Translations under genes and position numbers: made by a program
Shown here: positions 1 to 9,913 of the stretch, piece after piece
Layout: every line of letters starts with the position of its first letter
Position numbering within the stretch: the stretch's first letter is position 1
NCBI GenBank assembly: GCA_008330645.1
Contig: VLTN01000046.1
Span: 234,548 to 298,547, forward strand
Source of the DNA: Cafeteria roenbergensis
Lineage: Eukaryota > Sar > Bigyra > Bicosoecida > Cafeteriaceae
DNA: 64,000 bases
Direction: 5' to 3'
The notes under the pieces: generated by a model
What the model saw: only the letters and a program-made list of their open reading frames with translations
Database searches by the model: none
Told to the model about the DNA's origin: nothing

Positions 1-250
1 TCCGGGCTGGGTCTCGTCCACGACTTGCCAGCCCAGCTGAAGCAGCACCTCCTGCACCTTGGGCTTGCCACCCGGCACGCTTGGAAACGGAGTGAGCACG
101 AGCACCCGAGGCGCCCGAGGTCCCGCGGCCGGTGAAGGCGGCAGCGCTGCTCTGGCCGGCGGGGGCGGGACCGCCTCCGAGGCTGGCGCCAGAGCCGAGG
201 GCGCTGCGGCAGCGGCGGTGGCGCTCGCGCCGGACTGAAGCGCAGCCGCA

Positions 251-288
<38 letters not shown>

Positions 289-2396
289 GTGGTGCGGTTG
301 CTGCATGGCACTGCTGGTCATTTGTTGGGCAAGCGCCTGCGCTTGCATTTGCTGCCTGGCCTGGTGGAGCTCAAGGCGCCGCCGATGCTGCAGCGCAACG
401 ACCACCATCTCCGGAGTGACCCCCGGAGCGAGCGCGCCGGAGGACACAAGCTCGACGAGGTTGACGCCGAGGGCAGCCGCGGCAGCGACCAGTTCGGGTC
501 GGAGTCCGGCCTGCGGAGCCGCCGCGCCGCCCGTCACGGGCTGGCTGGCCATGGCGCGCTGCAGTTCAGGCCGCAACAGAGTGCGCGCTGCTGTCTCGAC
601 CGGTGGGGGCCCAGGCTGCCCCGTGGCTGAGCGGGTGCCGTCAGGGGGCGACGGTTGCCACTCGGCGCTCTGCTTTCACCTTGGAGGCTGTGTTGAGCAG
701 TGCGGTGAACGCCGGTCGCCACGGGGACACGGCGCGCGGCCGCCCACACAACCAATGGACGGCACGATGCGGCCGGGCGTGTTCGGAAAGCGCGCGCCCT
801 TTGAGTGCGGCGAGAAGCGGCCCACGAGTGTCGACAACGTGGTCTCAGCGCTTGGCTGGCCCGCGAGCACAATCGATTCCCTCACCCTGTGCGACAACCA
901 CACAGTCGCTCCTGCAGTTCCGCCCACCACTACGGCACACCGGGACCGCTCCAGGCAGTCGGGGGAGCGCCCGCGGAGGCCGCCGCTTGCTGCATCTGAT
1001 AGGCCCGCAGCGTCTGCGCCTGCCTCGCCTGCTGCGCTGCCATCGCGATGTGTGTCGCCATCTGCTGCCGCTGGGCCTCATGCTCCGCAGCCTCGTCGTC
1101 ACGGCCAGCAAGCTTGGCAGCGTGCGCGTTGGAGTACGCCACGTCGGCCGCATGGATGAGCTGCAACACGGTGGCGTGCACCTGGCCGGGCGCGACGCCG
1201 TGCATGGCCAGAATGGCGGCGTGGCCGCTGGGCACGGGCTGGGCGGTGGGCGGCATGGCTTGCGCAGCCGCCTGCTCCGGTGCGGCGTGCAGGTGCGCCG
1301 CGGCGCCGTGGCCCATGGTCGCTCCCAAGCCGTCCGCCGGCGGAGCGAGGCCGGCCCCAGGCTCCGCCCCGACGCCGTGGTGCGCGTGCGCAGGTCCTGG
1401 CGCAGACAGCCCGTAGGGGGGCTGCGCGGCGTGCGGCTGCGCGTGCTGTCCGAAACCGCGCCCCGCCGCGCCCGCGCCGGTGGGAGCCGAGGAGGCGGCG
1501 GCCGAGGCGGATGAGGCGGAGGAGGAGGAGGATCCGACCATGGAGGAAGCGTGCGAGGCACCGGCAGCCGCCGCTGACGGCGGGTGCGAGTGCGGCGCCG
1601 GTGGGTGCGCGGCAGCGTTCAGCGGGGACAGCCCCACAGCGTGCGTGCCGGCCGAGGGCGGGCCGGGAGACCGCATCGCCTCCATCTGCGGGGTGGGGGT
1701 TCCCGCGGCAGAGCCGGGGGCTGGCGTGCCTGGCTCTGCCTTGGCCCGTTTGGCCGGCTTCGGCTGCGCGCCGCTCGACGTCACCGCTGCGGCTGCGTCG
1801 CCATCAGCCGCAGCGTCGGCGTCTGCGGAGGTGGAGGCGCCGACGGAGGCGCCGTCCTTCTTCTTGCCCCGCCTGGCCGACGTGGCCCGCTTCCCCTTGG
1901 CCGCCGTCTTCTTTGCAGAGGCGGCGGCCGCAGCCGCGGAGGCCGCTGCCGCTGGCAGCGGGTCGGCCGACGCCACACCCCCCGCCACCGGAACCGTAGC
2001 GCCCGACAACACGTCCGACGCAGCGGAAGCCGTGAGCTGCGCGCGAAGGTCGCGCTCCAGGTTCTCCCACTGGCTCGAGGTGACGGCTACCCACGCAAGC
2101 TGCTCCGAGCTGTGCATCGCCGCGACCAGGCGCCGCCGCTCCGCGAGCAGGAAGTCCAGCGACCGCTCGTACACGCTGCGAGCAAGGAGGCCGACGCCCA
2201 GGGTCAACGGCTCGGAGAAATCGAGCTGTGATCCAGGCCAAAGGCAGCACCCCGCAGCGCACGCGATGCACGCGCGCGCAAGCGCCCCGCGCCGCCCAGC
2301 CCCACCGCACACTCACGCATTTTGTGCCCGCAGCGCCTCGACCTCGTCGAGCGCCTGGTGCAGGGCCTCTGCGAGCTCGGCGCTTGAAGCGCCGGT
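1..2396 (-). CDS. Ala/Gln-rich, probably nuclear protein (partial, at least three exons)
   Basis: Function not recognised. Three exons join in frame on the minus strand: 2396-2317, 2175-941 and 626-<1. The introns are 2316-2176 (GTGAGT...CGCAG) and 940-627 (GTGTGC...CTCAG, a weaker donor). About 647 residues are visible. The first visible exon and the start of the second form an amphipathic coiled-coil-like stretch (EALHQALDEVEALRAQNA, then ERSLDFLLAERRRL). Two basic clusters resemble nuclear localisation signals (KPAKRAKAEP and KGKRATSARRGKKK). Long alanine, proline and histidine-rich segments follow, then a Q-rich part with ten consecutive Gln codons near 250-282. The piece at the window edge, ending KPKVQEVLLQLGWQVVDETQ, looks more conserved and may begin a folded domain. 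The ATG-bearing first exon upstream of 2396 was not resolved and the C-terminus lies outside the window. A transcription or chromatin role is only an inference from composition. Confidence 0.6.
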
Positions 2397-3605
2397 CTGT
2401 GACAGCCACAACATTCAGCACGATAGCGAGCCCCCCCGCAGAGTCAGTGTGGCCAAGCCGCGCATCGCGCCAGGCACGCGGCTTCACGGCGCAGCAAGCG
2501 GGGGCAGTCGCGCCACGGAGCTGCCAGGCTGGCCGGCGCCCAGCGACGCGAGGCAGGCCCGTGGCCCAACAGCCCGGCGCGGCTCACGTCGAGAGCAGAC
2601 ATTGGCCCGGGGCCGTTCGCGCAGCCTCGCTGCGAGAGGCTCCAGCCGGGACACGGGCGCTCCTGGAGCAGGAAGCGCGATGGGCCGGACCTCAGCTGCC
2701 CTGCGGGCCCTCGGGTATCCTCGCGGATCCTCCAGCGCCGGTGGGGCGGCGCGCTTGCTGAGCATCTCTGCGCTTGCAGAGCCGGAGTTGGCTTGCAACT
2801 CGAACTGGCAACTCGAACAAGCAGTTCAGCACTGCCTCGCTTCAGGTCGCGCGGACTGCCGTTTCGTTGCGACGAAAGCACTCCCTGCGGCCGGCAGGAA
2901 TCCACACGAACTCGCTCACAGGGCCCTCGCGTGCGGCCGACGGCCGTGTCGGCCAACCGGCGAACGGCTGCAACGCCTGCTCCCCGATGCGGCGCCAGAG
3001 CGAAACGCAACGCATTGCGGCTGTGCGAGGCTCCTGCGCACGCCGCCCGAGCACACGGCGGCGCCCGAGCACTGACAGCTAGCCCTTGCACAGGCGATTG
3101 CGCCCTGCTGAGTCATGCAAGGGCAGTTGCGCGGGCACGCACACACACCCTGTGCGACCCGGCGGCTGCGGCGTCTGCGACAGCCACGCATCGAAGCTCC
3201 GCAAGCCTGCGATCGCCGAGCCACGGCCCCCATGCCCCCCCCCACCAGCGTTGGTTGTCACCTTGGCGGCGGAGGGACGAGGGGACGGCGACCATGGGGA
3301 GGATGTGTTGGCGTGTTGGCCCGTGGCTGTCGGAGCGCAACCTTGCGCCGGGCTCTGCGTTCGTCGCCCGGCGTCGCGCGCGCGCGCCCCGCCGAGTTGA
3401 GGGCACTGCGCAGCGAGCCCATAGTCGCAGCCGGAGTAAGAGGGGAGGCGCAGGGCGGCTCGCCGTTTCGGCCGGCTTCCGCGTCGCAGCCAGCAGAGCC
3501 GGGGATGCAGCGGCGACAGACGCGGTTGGAGCAGGCAGTTGCGGCGCGTTGCCAGGCGCGCGGTCGAGGCACCTTCCAACCCCCTCTCGGGCGCGGGAAG
3601 AAACG
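2397..3605. other. Intergenic region between divergent genes
   Basis: About 1.2 kb between the first resolved exon of the minus-strand Q-rich gene and the ATG of the PA-domain gene. It should hold the unresolved 5' exon(s) and promoter of the former and the promoter and 5' UTR of the latter. An acceptor-like TGTCACAG precedes the 2396 exon on the minus strand, so an intron begins here. Several open frames exist on both strands but none shows a recognisable protein. No TATA box, tRNA or repeat was seen. Confidence 0.5.
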
Positions 3606-5729
3606 ATGCGCATGGGAGCCCTTGGCCTGCTGGCGTGCGCAGCGGCGCTCGCTGGGACGTCGGCCACGCCGGTGCTGCCGCTCACGCCGGCCGAGCAGAA
3701 AGCCGCCTCTGGCGACGGCGCCAGTGGCGCCGCCCGGCGCCCCGGCATCCCGCTGGACCACAGCGAGCAGCCTTACGGGTTTATGTACCTGAAGGGCTCG
3801 CCCACCAAGTTCGAGGTGTTCCGCGCGAACTTCGGCGGCCTCCTCCCCTGCGGCTCTCGCCAGCTGGCGTGGATGCCCGACCAATTCGGCTGCGCCACGG
3901 TGCGCGAGCCCGTCGTGAGCGGCAGGTTCGCGGTCGCCGTCCGCGGGAACTGCACATTTGCGACCAAGGCCGCGTATGCCCAGAAGGCAGGAGCCCACGG
4001 CCTCATCGTGATCAACGATCAGCCCGGGCTGCTGCGCATGCCGCTGGGAAACCGTTCGATCAACGAGGACAACGCCATCTACTTGCCGTCGGTGATGGTC
4101 CGCCAGTCGTTCGCGGGTGTAATCGAGACTTTTTCGTCCTCCGGGCACAACCTCACGGCAGCGCTGCGCCCGTTTCGCGCCGATTGCATCCCGGACAAGG
4201 TCTACGTCCCCCACCAGCGAATCCGCCAGAAGAACGCGCCGTCGAGCCCGAAGCTGGTGGCCCAGGGCGTCAAGTCCCCGTTTGACATCCCCCCACCCGG
4301 GGAGACGAACTGGGAGCCCGTGGTGGCCACGGGAGGCATCCTCGCAGTGTCGGACGGCCGGGCCGAGCGCTCTGGCCGGGAGGGCCACATGAGCGTCGGC
4401 CCCGACGGGCATATCAAGAGCATCAGTTCCGGCCGTGCGATCCGCACCGAGTTCGCTCTGGCCGACTTTGGCGGGCCGCCCATCGGAGGCACCATGCGCC
4501 TCATGCTCGCAGACCCCATCGACGCCTGCTCCCCTCTCGTGGACCCCCACGGCATGCTGCGCGGCGCCGCCGTCATCGCCAGGCGCGGAACGTGCCCGAT
4601 GATCAACAAGGCCCGCGCTGCGCAGGCCGCTCAGGCGAACGTTCTCGTGCTCATCAACAACGACGAGACGGACAAGCTGAACGCCGAGCTCTTCCGGCTG
4701 GCCTCGGAGCTCCCGGGCTCCGCCGGCGCCTCGGGGAGCGACCTGGTCGATTCCACCGACGAGGTGGCGGCCGCCCTCAAGGCCGCCATCCCCGAGCCGG
4801 AGCGGCTCGGGCTGGTCCAGGCCGCGCCAGACGACGCCCCCGACGACATCCACATTGCGACCGTGATGGTCCCCGCAGAGAGCGGCGACAGGATCGAGAA
4901 GGTGCTCGCCGCCAACCGCGGCACCGCCTTCCTGTCCATCGACGCCTCCAAGGACATGCCCGTTGGCGAGAGCTGGAACGAGCTTCGCCGGCTAGCGCGC
5001 GAGTCCGGCGACTTCTGGCCCAAGGACGAGCGCGCCGTCACCCAGGAGATGGTGCGCATGGTGCGCCTGTGCGACCCCCGCTCGCTCACTGGCAGCGACG
5101 AGCGCATCCAAGCCCTCATCGGCCTTTCGATCGCGTCCGGTGCCGCCCACGGCAGGCAGCTGCTCGAGCTTCTTCACGAGGTCAACTTCCACCCTGATGG
5201 CAAGCCGATGGATCACTGGTCGGACTCGGCCTCCGTGGCGCCCACGCCCCGCCTCCACTCGTCTGAGCCGGCGTCCGCCTTCCTTCTCAACCGGCTGCCC
5301 GCGCACTCGGTAAACCTGCGCAACAGCGACTCCCTCGGTTGCACCGTGGAGGGCGGTCTCGCGCATGTTCGTGTGCCTGACGTGACCCCCGGGCAGAGCG
5401 TCGGCATCACTCTGACGCCCCGCGTCGTGGACCTGCTCAAGCACCAGGCCTGCCTTGAGAAGCTGCTCCTGCGCAACACCGCGGCGCTCGGCAACATGAT
5501 CGCGCTGATGCAGCGAGAGACGGAGGAGGCGGTGTACTCGGCTCAAGTCCACGCCCTGTTCCGCAGGTTCGGGTCGCCGTCTGGCGAACAGTCAACGAAC
5601 ATGGCGGACAGCTACGTCTCTGCTGCAGAGGCCATCATGCGCGCCATCAAGCCCAACGCCAACGCAACCGTGGCCACAGGAGCCGCCAAGAACGACGGCA
5701 CCGTGGGGAGCATGCTCCGCGGCGAGTAG
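3606..5729 (+). CDS. Secreted or lumenal protein with two protease-associated (PA) domains
   Basis: 707 residues. The open frame extends upstream to 2793, but ATG 3606 was chosen because it begins a clear signal peptide (MRMGALGLLACAAALAG) with a small-residue cleavage region around ATSATP. Two PA-like domains are visible. The first spans about residues 78-195 (LPCGS, CATV, then VAVRGNCTFATKAAYAQKAGA and LIVIND). The second spans about 300-428 (ACSPL, VIARRGTCPMINKARAAQAA and VLVLINND). PA domains usually occur as lids on proteases, vacuolar sorting receptors or PA-TM-RING ligases. Here no protease, RING or transmembrane segment follows, so the protein looks like a soluble PA-only factor of the secretory pathway. 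Asn115 (NCT) is a possible glycosylation site. The last 250 residues are helical and unrecognised. It converges with the CID-like gene, the ends being 186 bp apart. Confidence 0.85.
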   Translation: MRMGALGLLACAAALAGTSATPVLPLTPAEQKAASGDGASGAARRPGIPLDHSEQPYGFMYLKGSPTKFEVFRANFGGLLPCGSRQLAWMPDQFGCATVREPVVSGRFAVAVRGNCTFATKAAYAQKAGAHGLIVINDQPGLLRMPLGNRSINEDNAIYLPSVMVRQSFAGVIETFSSSGHNLTAALRPFRADCIPDKVYVPHQRIRQKNAPSSPKLVAQGVKSPFDIPPPGETNWEPVVATGGILAVSDGRAERSGREGHMSVGPDGHIKSISSGRAIRTEFALADFGGPPIGGTMRLMLADPIDACSPLVDPHGMLRGAAVIARRGTCPMINKARAAQAAQANVLVLINNDETDKLNAELFRLASELPGSAGASGSDLVDSTDEVAAALKAAIPEPERLGLVQAAPDDAPDDIHIATVMVPAESGDRIEKVLAANRGTAFLSIDASKDMPVGESWNELRRLARESGDFWPKDERAVTQEMVRMVRLCDPRSLTGSDERIQALIGLSIASGAAHGRQLLELLHEVNFHPDGKPMDHWSDSASVAPTPRLHSSEPASAFLLNRLPAHSVNLRNSDSLGCTVEGGLAHVRVPDVTPGQSVGITLTPRVVDLLKHQACLEKLLLRNTAALGNMIALMQRETEEAVYSAQVHALFRRFGSPSGEQSTNMADSYVSAAEAIMRAIKPNANATVATGAAKNDGTVGSMLRGE

Positions 5730-5915
5730 CTGCTCGAGTGCCCCGTGCGGGGCAGCGTGAGCGCGCGGAAAAGTGCGCGCGTGTGTGAGTGCATCAGTGA
5801 TTGTGTCTTCGCGGGCGTCTGTGCTGTGACCGCTGCTGTTGAAATTGTAACGCGCTGCCCAGCTTCCCAATCGGCGCGAGGCGCCACTCTCAAGAAGCAT
5901 CTTCGCGGCAAATGG

Positions 5916-8900
5916 CTAGCCTCGCCCCCGCTTGCCCTTGCGCTTGTTGCGCTGCCCCTTGGGGCGGCCGCGCTGACCGCTGCTGTGCGAGGCAGCCGGC
6001 GGCTGGCTGGGCTCGTCGGAAAAGTCGAAGATATGGCGCTCCTCCTCGACGGCAGCTGAGAGCGGAGCTCCCACGAGGCCCAGCGGCAGGCCTGCCCCGG
6101 TGACGTCCGCCGGCTGGACCAGCACAGGCGCCGACACAGTCGCAACTCGCTTGGTAGGGGGAGCCTGCGCCTCGGCGGTGCCAGCAGCAGACGCGTCCTG
6201 CCCGCGCCCCCGCTTGGGCTGCCTTGCCTGGCCGCTTGCAGCTGCCGCCCCGCCGCGCGCCTTGGCGAAAGAGATGGCTGGCTGCGGAACGTCCTTCGCG
6301 GGGCCCGGAGCCAGCGCTGCGGGCCGGAAGGACTTGGGCACTGGGGCCGGGGCGCGCGGGGCAGCTGCGGCCTTGGCGGGCCCGGCTGCGGCAGCACCTC
6401 CGTCAGTGGAGGGCCGTCGGCCCACAACGAAGGAGATGGTGGCAGGCAGAGCCGCGGCGGGCGGACCACCCTTGGCGGGCTCGAGGCCGCCCAAGGGCCC
6501 CAGAGCGAGGGAGGCTGGCTTCAGCGTTCCGCCGTTGCCCTCGGAGCGAGGCGCTGCCGACGCTGGCCGCGCCATCGCGGGCTCGCTCACGTCGCGGCCC
6601 GCTGGCTCGCGCGGCTCCTGCGCCCGGGCGGCGCGAGGGGGGCTGGCGGGGGCGACATTCGGGCCGGGGCCGGCCACGCGTGGCTCTGCCGCAGCTGAGG
6701 CTGGGTCGGCCGTGGCGGCTGAGCGACCTGCTCTGGAGGGTTCGCTGTCCGCGGCGCCTGCGTGCTTCCGCACGGGGCCGCTGCTGGCCTGGGCCGTGCC
6801 GTGCGTGCTGGAGAGCGACGCGCCGGCGCTCTCCGCTGCGCTGCTGGCCTGCTGCCTGCCGTGGCCGCTGGGAGAGGGCGCGCGCGCGTGGGCCGGAGGC
6901 GGGTCGTCCCGCTGGCGTGAGTAGCCGGACTCCGCACGCGGGCGCTCCGCAGCGTCGCGCCCGCGCGACTGCCAGCCCCCGTCTGAGCGGGAACGAGAAT
7001 CGCTGGGGCGCTCAGCGGCGTGAGCCGGGCGTCCGGCCTGGTTCGGCCAGGCGCCTAGCTGCGGCCCAGCCGTGCTTCGGTCTGCTTCCCCCCAGGCCTG
7101 GCGCCCCCCCCAAGCGCCGCCTGACGCATGCCAGTTGGCATGCTGACCGGACGACGCCTGCGCCCCTTGCCACGCGCCGTCGCGCGGCCGGCCCTGCGCC
7201 TGGGTCCCGGGCGGCCGGACGCGGACCGTCACCCCGGCGCCACGCGCCCTGTCGTATCCCGCCGAGCGAGCGCCCCCCCTGCTCTCGGCATGCTGGGCCG
7301 GTGGCCCGCCCCACGACGGAGCAGCGCGGTCGTAGCCGCCGTCCCTCGGCCCAGCAGCGCCCTGAGACCACGCTTGCCGGGGTGGCCCGCTCAACGAGTC
7401 CCTGCGGTCGAGGCTGCCTCCGCCCGTCGCGGCCTGCCACGCCCGTTGCGGGTGCCCGGAATCCCTTCGCTCTGCCGGCGCCCCGGCCCTCCCGCCGGTG
7501 TCGGGCCAGCTGCGAGAGTAGCCAGCGTCGCCAGCAGCCTGGGCCCGCGAGTAGCCAGCGTCGCCAGCAGCCTGGGCCCGCGAGTAGCCAGCGTCGCCAG
7601 CAGCCTGGGCCCGCGAGTAGCCAGCGTCGCCAGCAGCCTGGGCCCGCGAGTAGCCAGCGTCGCCAGGAGCCTGGGCCCGCGAGTAGCCAGCGTCGCCAGC
7701 AGCCTGGGCCCGCGAGTAGCCAGCGTCGCCAGCAGCCTGGGCCCGCGAGTAGCCAGCGTCGCCAGCAGCCTGGGCCCGCGAGTAGCCAGCGTCGCCAGCA
7801 GCCTGGGCCCGCGAGTAGCCAGCGTCGCCAGCAGCCTGGGCCCGCGAGTAGCCAGCGTCGCCAGCAGCCTGGGCCCGCGAGTAGCCAGCGTCGCCGCCGT
7901 GCCCTTCCCAGGTCTGCGCATCACGGACGCCGCTTGCGCTACGGCTCGTCGGCCGGTCGCGGTCGTAGCCCGCCCGCCGGTCGCCCGCGGCCTGGGTTGC
8001 TGCACCCGCTCGAGGCGCTGCCGAGCCCCTTGCGGTGCCCCCAGCAGCAGTGCCGGCAGTGGAAGCAGCGGCGGCGGCGGCGGCGTTGGGGGCCACCGAG
8101 GCGGCAGCACCCGTGCCACGGCTCAGCGCCGCGGCACCAGCGCCCCCGTCGTCGTCATCGTCGTCGTCGTCGTCGTCGTCGAGAGCTCCTTCCAGAAGCG
8201 CATCCTCGCCCAGAGCGCGTGACATAGCCAGGTGAGAAGCGGCGAGTTGCTCATCGCTCTTCTCGGCTGGCGCGGCCGAGGCTGCTGCAGCGGCATCGAC
8301 CAGGTCCTCCTCACGCCGCTTGTCCAAACCGTCCTCTGGCGCGTCGTCAAGGCGGGTTGGCTCCTCATGCGCGACCTCCTCCAGCGCCCCCTGTGCCGCC
8401 GACACGCCGTCCGGAACACCATCAGCACCAGCTGCAGCAGCGAGAGAGGCCGTGTGCTGGGTGTCAGCTGACTGGCCGTTGGCTGGCGGCAGGTCTCCAG
8501 TGTGACTCCCACGGCTGGTGGCAGCCGTCCGGGCCGTGGCTGCGACGCCTGTGGCTGCAGCTCCGCCGGAATGCGGGTCCACGGCCGAGGCTGCCGGCGC
8601 CGGCGGGGCGCGGTCGTACCCCGAGCGCGGGTCCACGGCCGAGGCTGCCGGCGCCGGCGGGGCGCGGTCGTACCCCGAGCGCGGGTCCACGGCCGAGGCT
8701 GCCGGCGCCGGCGGGGCGCGGTCGTACCCCGAGCGCGGGTCCACGGCCGAGGCTGCCGGCGCCGGCGGGGCGCGGTCGTACCCCGAGCGCGGGTCCACGG
8801 CCGAGGCTGCCGGCGCCGGCGGGGCGCGGTCGTACCCCGAGCGCGGGTCCACGGCCGAGGCTGCCGGCGGCTGGTGGTGGCCCCACGAGCTGTGGTGATG

Positions 8901-9698
8901 GGAGGACGCCCACTGTGCACCATGGGGTGCGGCGTGGTGGCTGTCTGCGCCACGCTGACCAGCGGGGCCCGCCCATGCTGCGGCGGGGGCCTGAGCGCCG
9001 GCGCGTGCCTGCCACTGCCCGCTCTGCCACGCGCTGCGGTGGGTGTCCTGCCCCGCGCTCCAGGCCGCTGGCTCGCGCTGCCGATCGTACCCTGCAGCGC
9101 TAGGGGCGCCCCACTGCGACTGCGCGGCGGGGCCGGCATGGTGGGGGGCGCCTTGGCCGCCCGCAGGCACTTGCTCGGCAGCTGCTGCCGGACTGGGGAG
9201 AGTGCCAGGGGCCTCGCTGGGCTCCATTGCAGCCGCTACAACGGCCGCCAGGAGGCCGAGCGAGGCCGGGGCGAGCACGCGGTCGGTGGTCCAAGACTGA
9301 ATGACCTTGGCCACCTTTGAGGACAGAGCTTCCGAGTCGGCCGCGGCCGATGCCGCTGCGCATACCACGCGCGCCAGCAGCGTCCGCCACTGCGAGACGT
9401 GGTCCCACGCCGACGCGTCGCTCGCCAAGGGCGGGGGAGGGGAGCTGGCTGCCTCGCTGAGCTCCAGCTCTGCGGGCGCGCCCTTGGCCGCCTGGTGGTC
9501 CCGTCTCGCCTTGGCGAGGACCGAGTGCATGGCCTGCAGCACTGCAATGGCAGCCTCCCCCTCGCTGGCTTCGGCATGCGCCACGAGGATGGCGCCGGCG
9601 GTGCGAAAGTCACCTGCAGCAAGCACCGCGTCCCGCAGATCGTGCACCCGGCCCTGCTCGGGCGTGAGGCGCCCGCAGGCGCGAACCACTGCCTCCAT
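5916..9698 (-). CDS. CID-like RNA-processing protein with tandem GY[S/D]R repeats
   Basis: 1,260 residues from ATG 9698; the frame extends upstream without a better start. Residues 1-135 resemble a CTD-interacting domain of the U2SURP/CHERP kind: LTPEQGRVHDLRDAVL, a helical middle, and VAKVIQSWTTDRVLAP matching the family's final helices. This assignment rests on pattern, not a search. The rest is disordered. Residues about 276-379 are 18-residue repeats (YDRAPPAPAASAVDPRSG, five to six copies). An acidic run of 11 Asp lies near residue 510. Residues about 600-728 hold eleven 11-residue repeats (DAGYSRAQAAG) plus a partial copy. Isolated GYDR/GYSR motifs recur outside both arrays. The C-terminus is basic (KGQRNKRKGKRGRG). 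Likely nuclear, acting with RNA polymerase II or the spliceosome. It is divergent from the V-ATPase gene across 215 bp. Confidence 0.75.
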   Translation of the reverse strand: MEAVVRACGRLTPEQGRVHDLRDAVLAAGDFRTAGAILVAHAEASEGEAAIAVLQAMHSVLAKARRDHQAAKGAPAELELSEAASSPPPPLASDASAWDHVSQWRTLLARVVCAAASAAADSEALSSKVAKVIQSWTTDRVLAPASLGLLAAVVAAAMEPSEAPGTLPSPAAAAEQVPAGGQGAPHHAGPAAQSQWGAPSAAGYDRQREPAAWSAGQDTHRSAWQSGQWQARAGAQAPAAAWAGPAGQRGADSHHAAPHGAQWASSHHHSSWGHHQPPAASAVDPRSGYDRAPPAPAASAVDPRSGYDRAPPAPAASAVDPRSGYDRAPPAPAASAVDPRSGYDRAPPAPAASAVDPRSGYDRAPPAPAASAVDPHSGGAAATGVAATARTAATSRGSHTGDLPPANGQSADTQHTASLAAAAGADGVPDGVSAAQGALEEVAHEEPTRLDDAPEDGLDKRREEDLVDAAAAASAAPAEKSDEQLAASHLAMSRALGEDALLEGALDDDDDDDDDDDGGAGAAALSRGTGAAASVAPNAAAAAAASTAGTAAGGTARGSAAPRAGAATQAAGDRRAGYDRDRPTSRSASGVRDAQTWEGHGGDAGYSRAQAAGDAGYSRAQAAGDAGYSRAQAAGDAGYSRAQAAGDAGYSRAQAAGDAGYSRAQAAGDAGYSRAQAPGDAGYSRAQAAGDAGYSRAQAAGDAGYSRAQAAGDAGYSRAQAAGDAGYSRSWPDTGGRAGAPAERRDSGHPQRAWQAATGGGSLDRRDSLSGPPRQAWSQGAAGPRDGGYDRAAPSWGGPPAQHAESRGGARSAGYDRARGAGVTVRVRPPGTQAQGRPRDGAWQGAQASSGQHANWHASGGAWGGRQAWGEADRSTAGPQLGAWPNQAGRPAHAAERPSDSRSRSDGGWQSRGRDAAERPRAESGYSRQRDDPPPAHARAPSPSGHGRQQASSAAESAGASLSSTHGTAQASSGPVRKHAGAADSEPSRAGRSAATADPASAAAEPRVAGPGPNVAPASPPRAARAQEPREPAGRDVSEPAMARPASAAPRSEGNGGTLKPASLALGPLGGLEPAKGGPPAAALPATISFVVGRRPSTDGGAAAAGPAKAAAAPRAPAPVPKSFRPAALAPGPAKDVPQPAISFAKARGGAAAASGQARQPKRGRGQDASAAGTAEAQAPPTKRVATVSAPVLVQPADVTGAGLPLGLVGAPLSAAVEEERHIFDFSDEPSQPPAASHSSGQRGRPKGQRNKRKGKRGRG
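7515..7894 (-). repeat. 33-bp tandem array coding DAGYSRAQAAG
   Basis: About 11.5 nearly identical 33-bp units inside the CID-like gene. One unit carries an Ala-to-Pro change (AQAPG near 7670). The period is a multiple of three and there are no spacers, so this is a coding minisatellite and not a CRISPR array. Confidence 0.95.
8573..8869 (-). repeat. 54-bp tandem array coding YDRAPPAPAASAVDPRSG
   Basis: Five and a half copies of a 54-bp unit in the same gene as the 33-bp array. The copies are almost identical at the DNA level; the N-terminal-most copy (DPHSG) is... at the far end and is the divergent one. Both arrays preserve a Tyr-(Asp/Ser)-Arg core at a fixed period. Confidence 0.95.
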
Positions 9699-9913
9699 GC
9701 GGCAGCTGCCCAGCCGCAGGGCCCAGGGGCGGGCGCACCGGGCGTGTGATCTGGGGAGCGGCGCCTGACGCGCGCGTGCGGGGCCAGGGCGGCGCTGCTG
9801 GTCGCCTCTCGCAAAGCCCGCGGTCTCTGCTGCTGCAAGTTTTGCTGGCAGAGGCGCTGCTTCAAGCAAGGAACCGCAAGCTGCCGCACCGGTGGCCGCA
9901 CGGGCGGGAGGCC
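9699..9913. promoter_or_regulatory. Divergent promoter region, CID-like gene and V-ATPase a
   Basis: 215 bp between the two opposed ATGs, so it must hold both transcription starts and 5' UTRs. It is GC-rich and no TATA box or other motif could be assigned. Placement is inferred from gene arrangement only. Confidence 0.5.

Noticed and set aside
2793-3605. N-terminal extension of the PA-domain protein
   Set aside because: Composition is Arg/Ala/Ser shadow-like and would bury the signal peptide that begins at 3606.
7515-7894. CRISPR-like regular repeat array
   Set aside because: The 33-bp units are directly contiguous without spacers, are in frame in a long gene, and the genome is eukaryotic.
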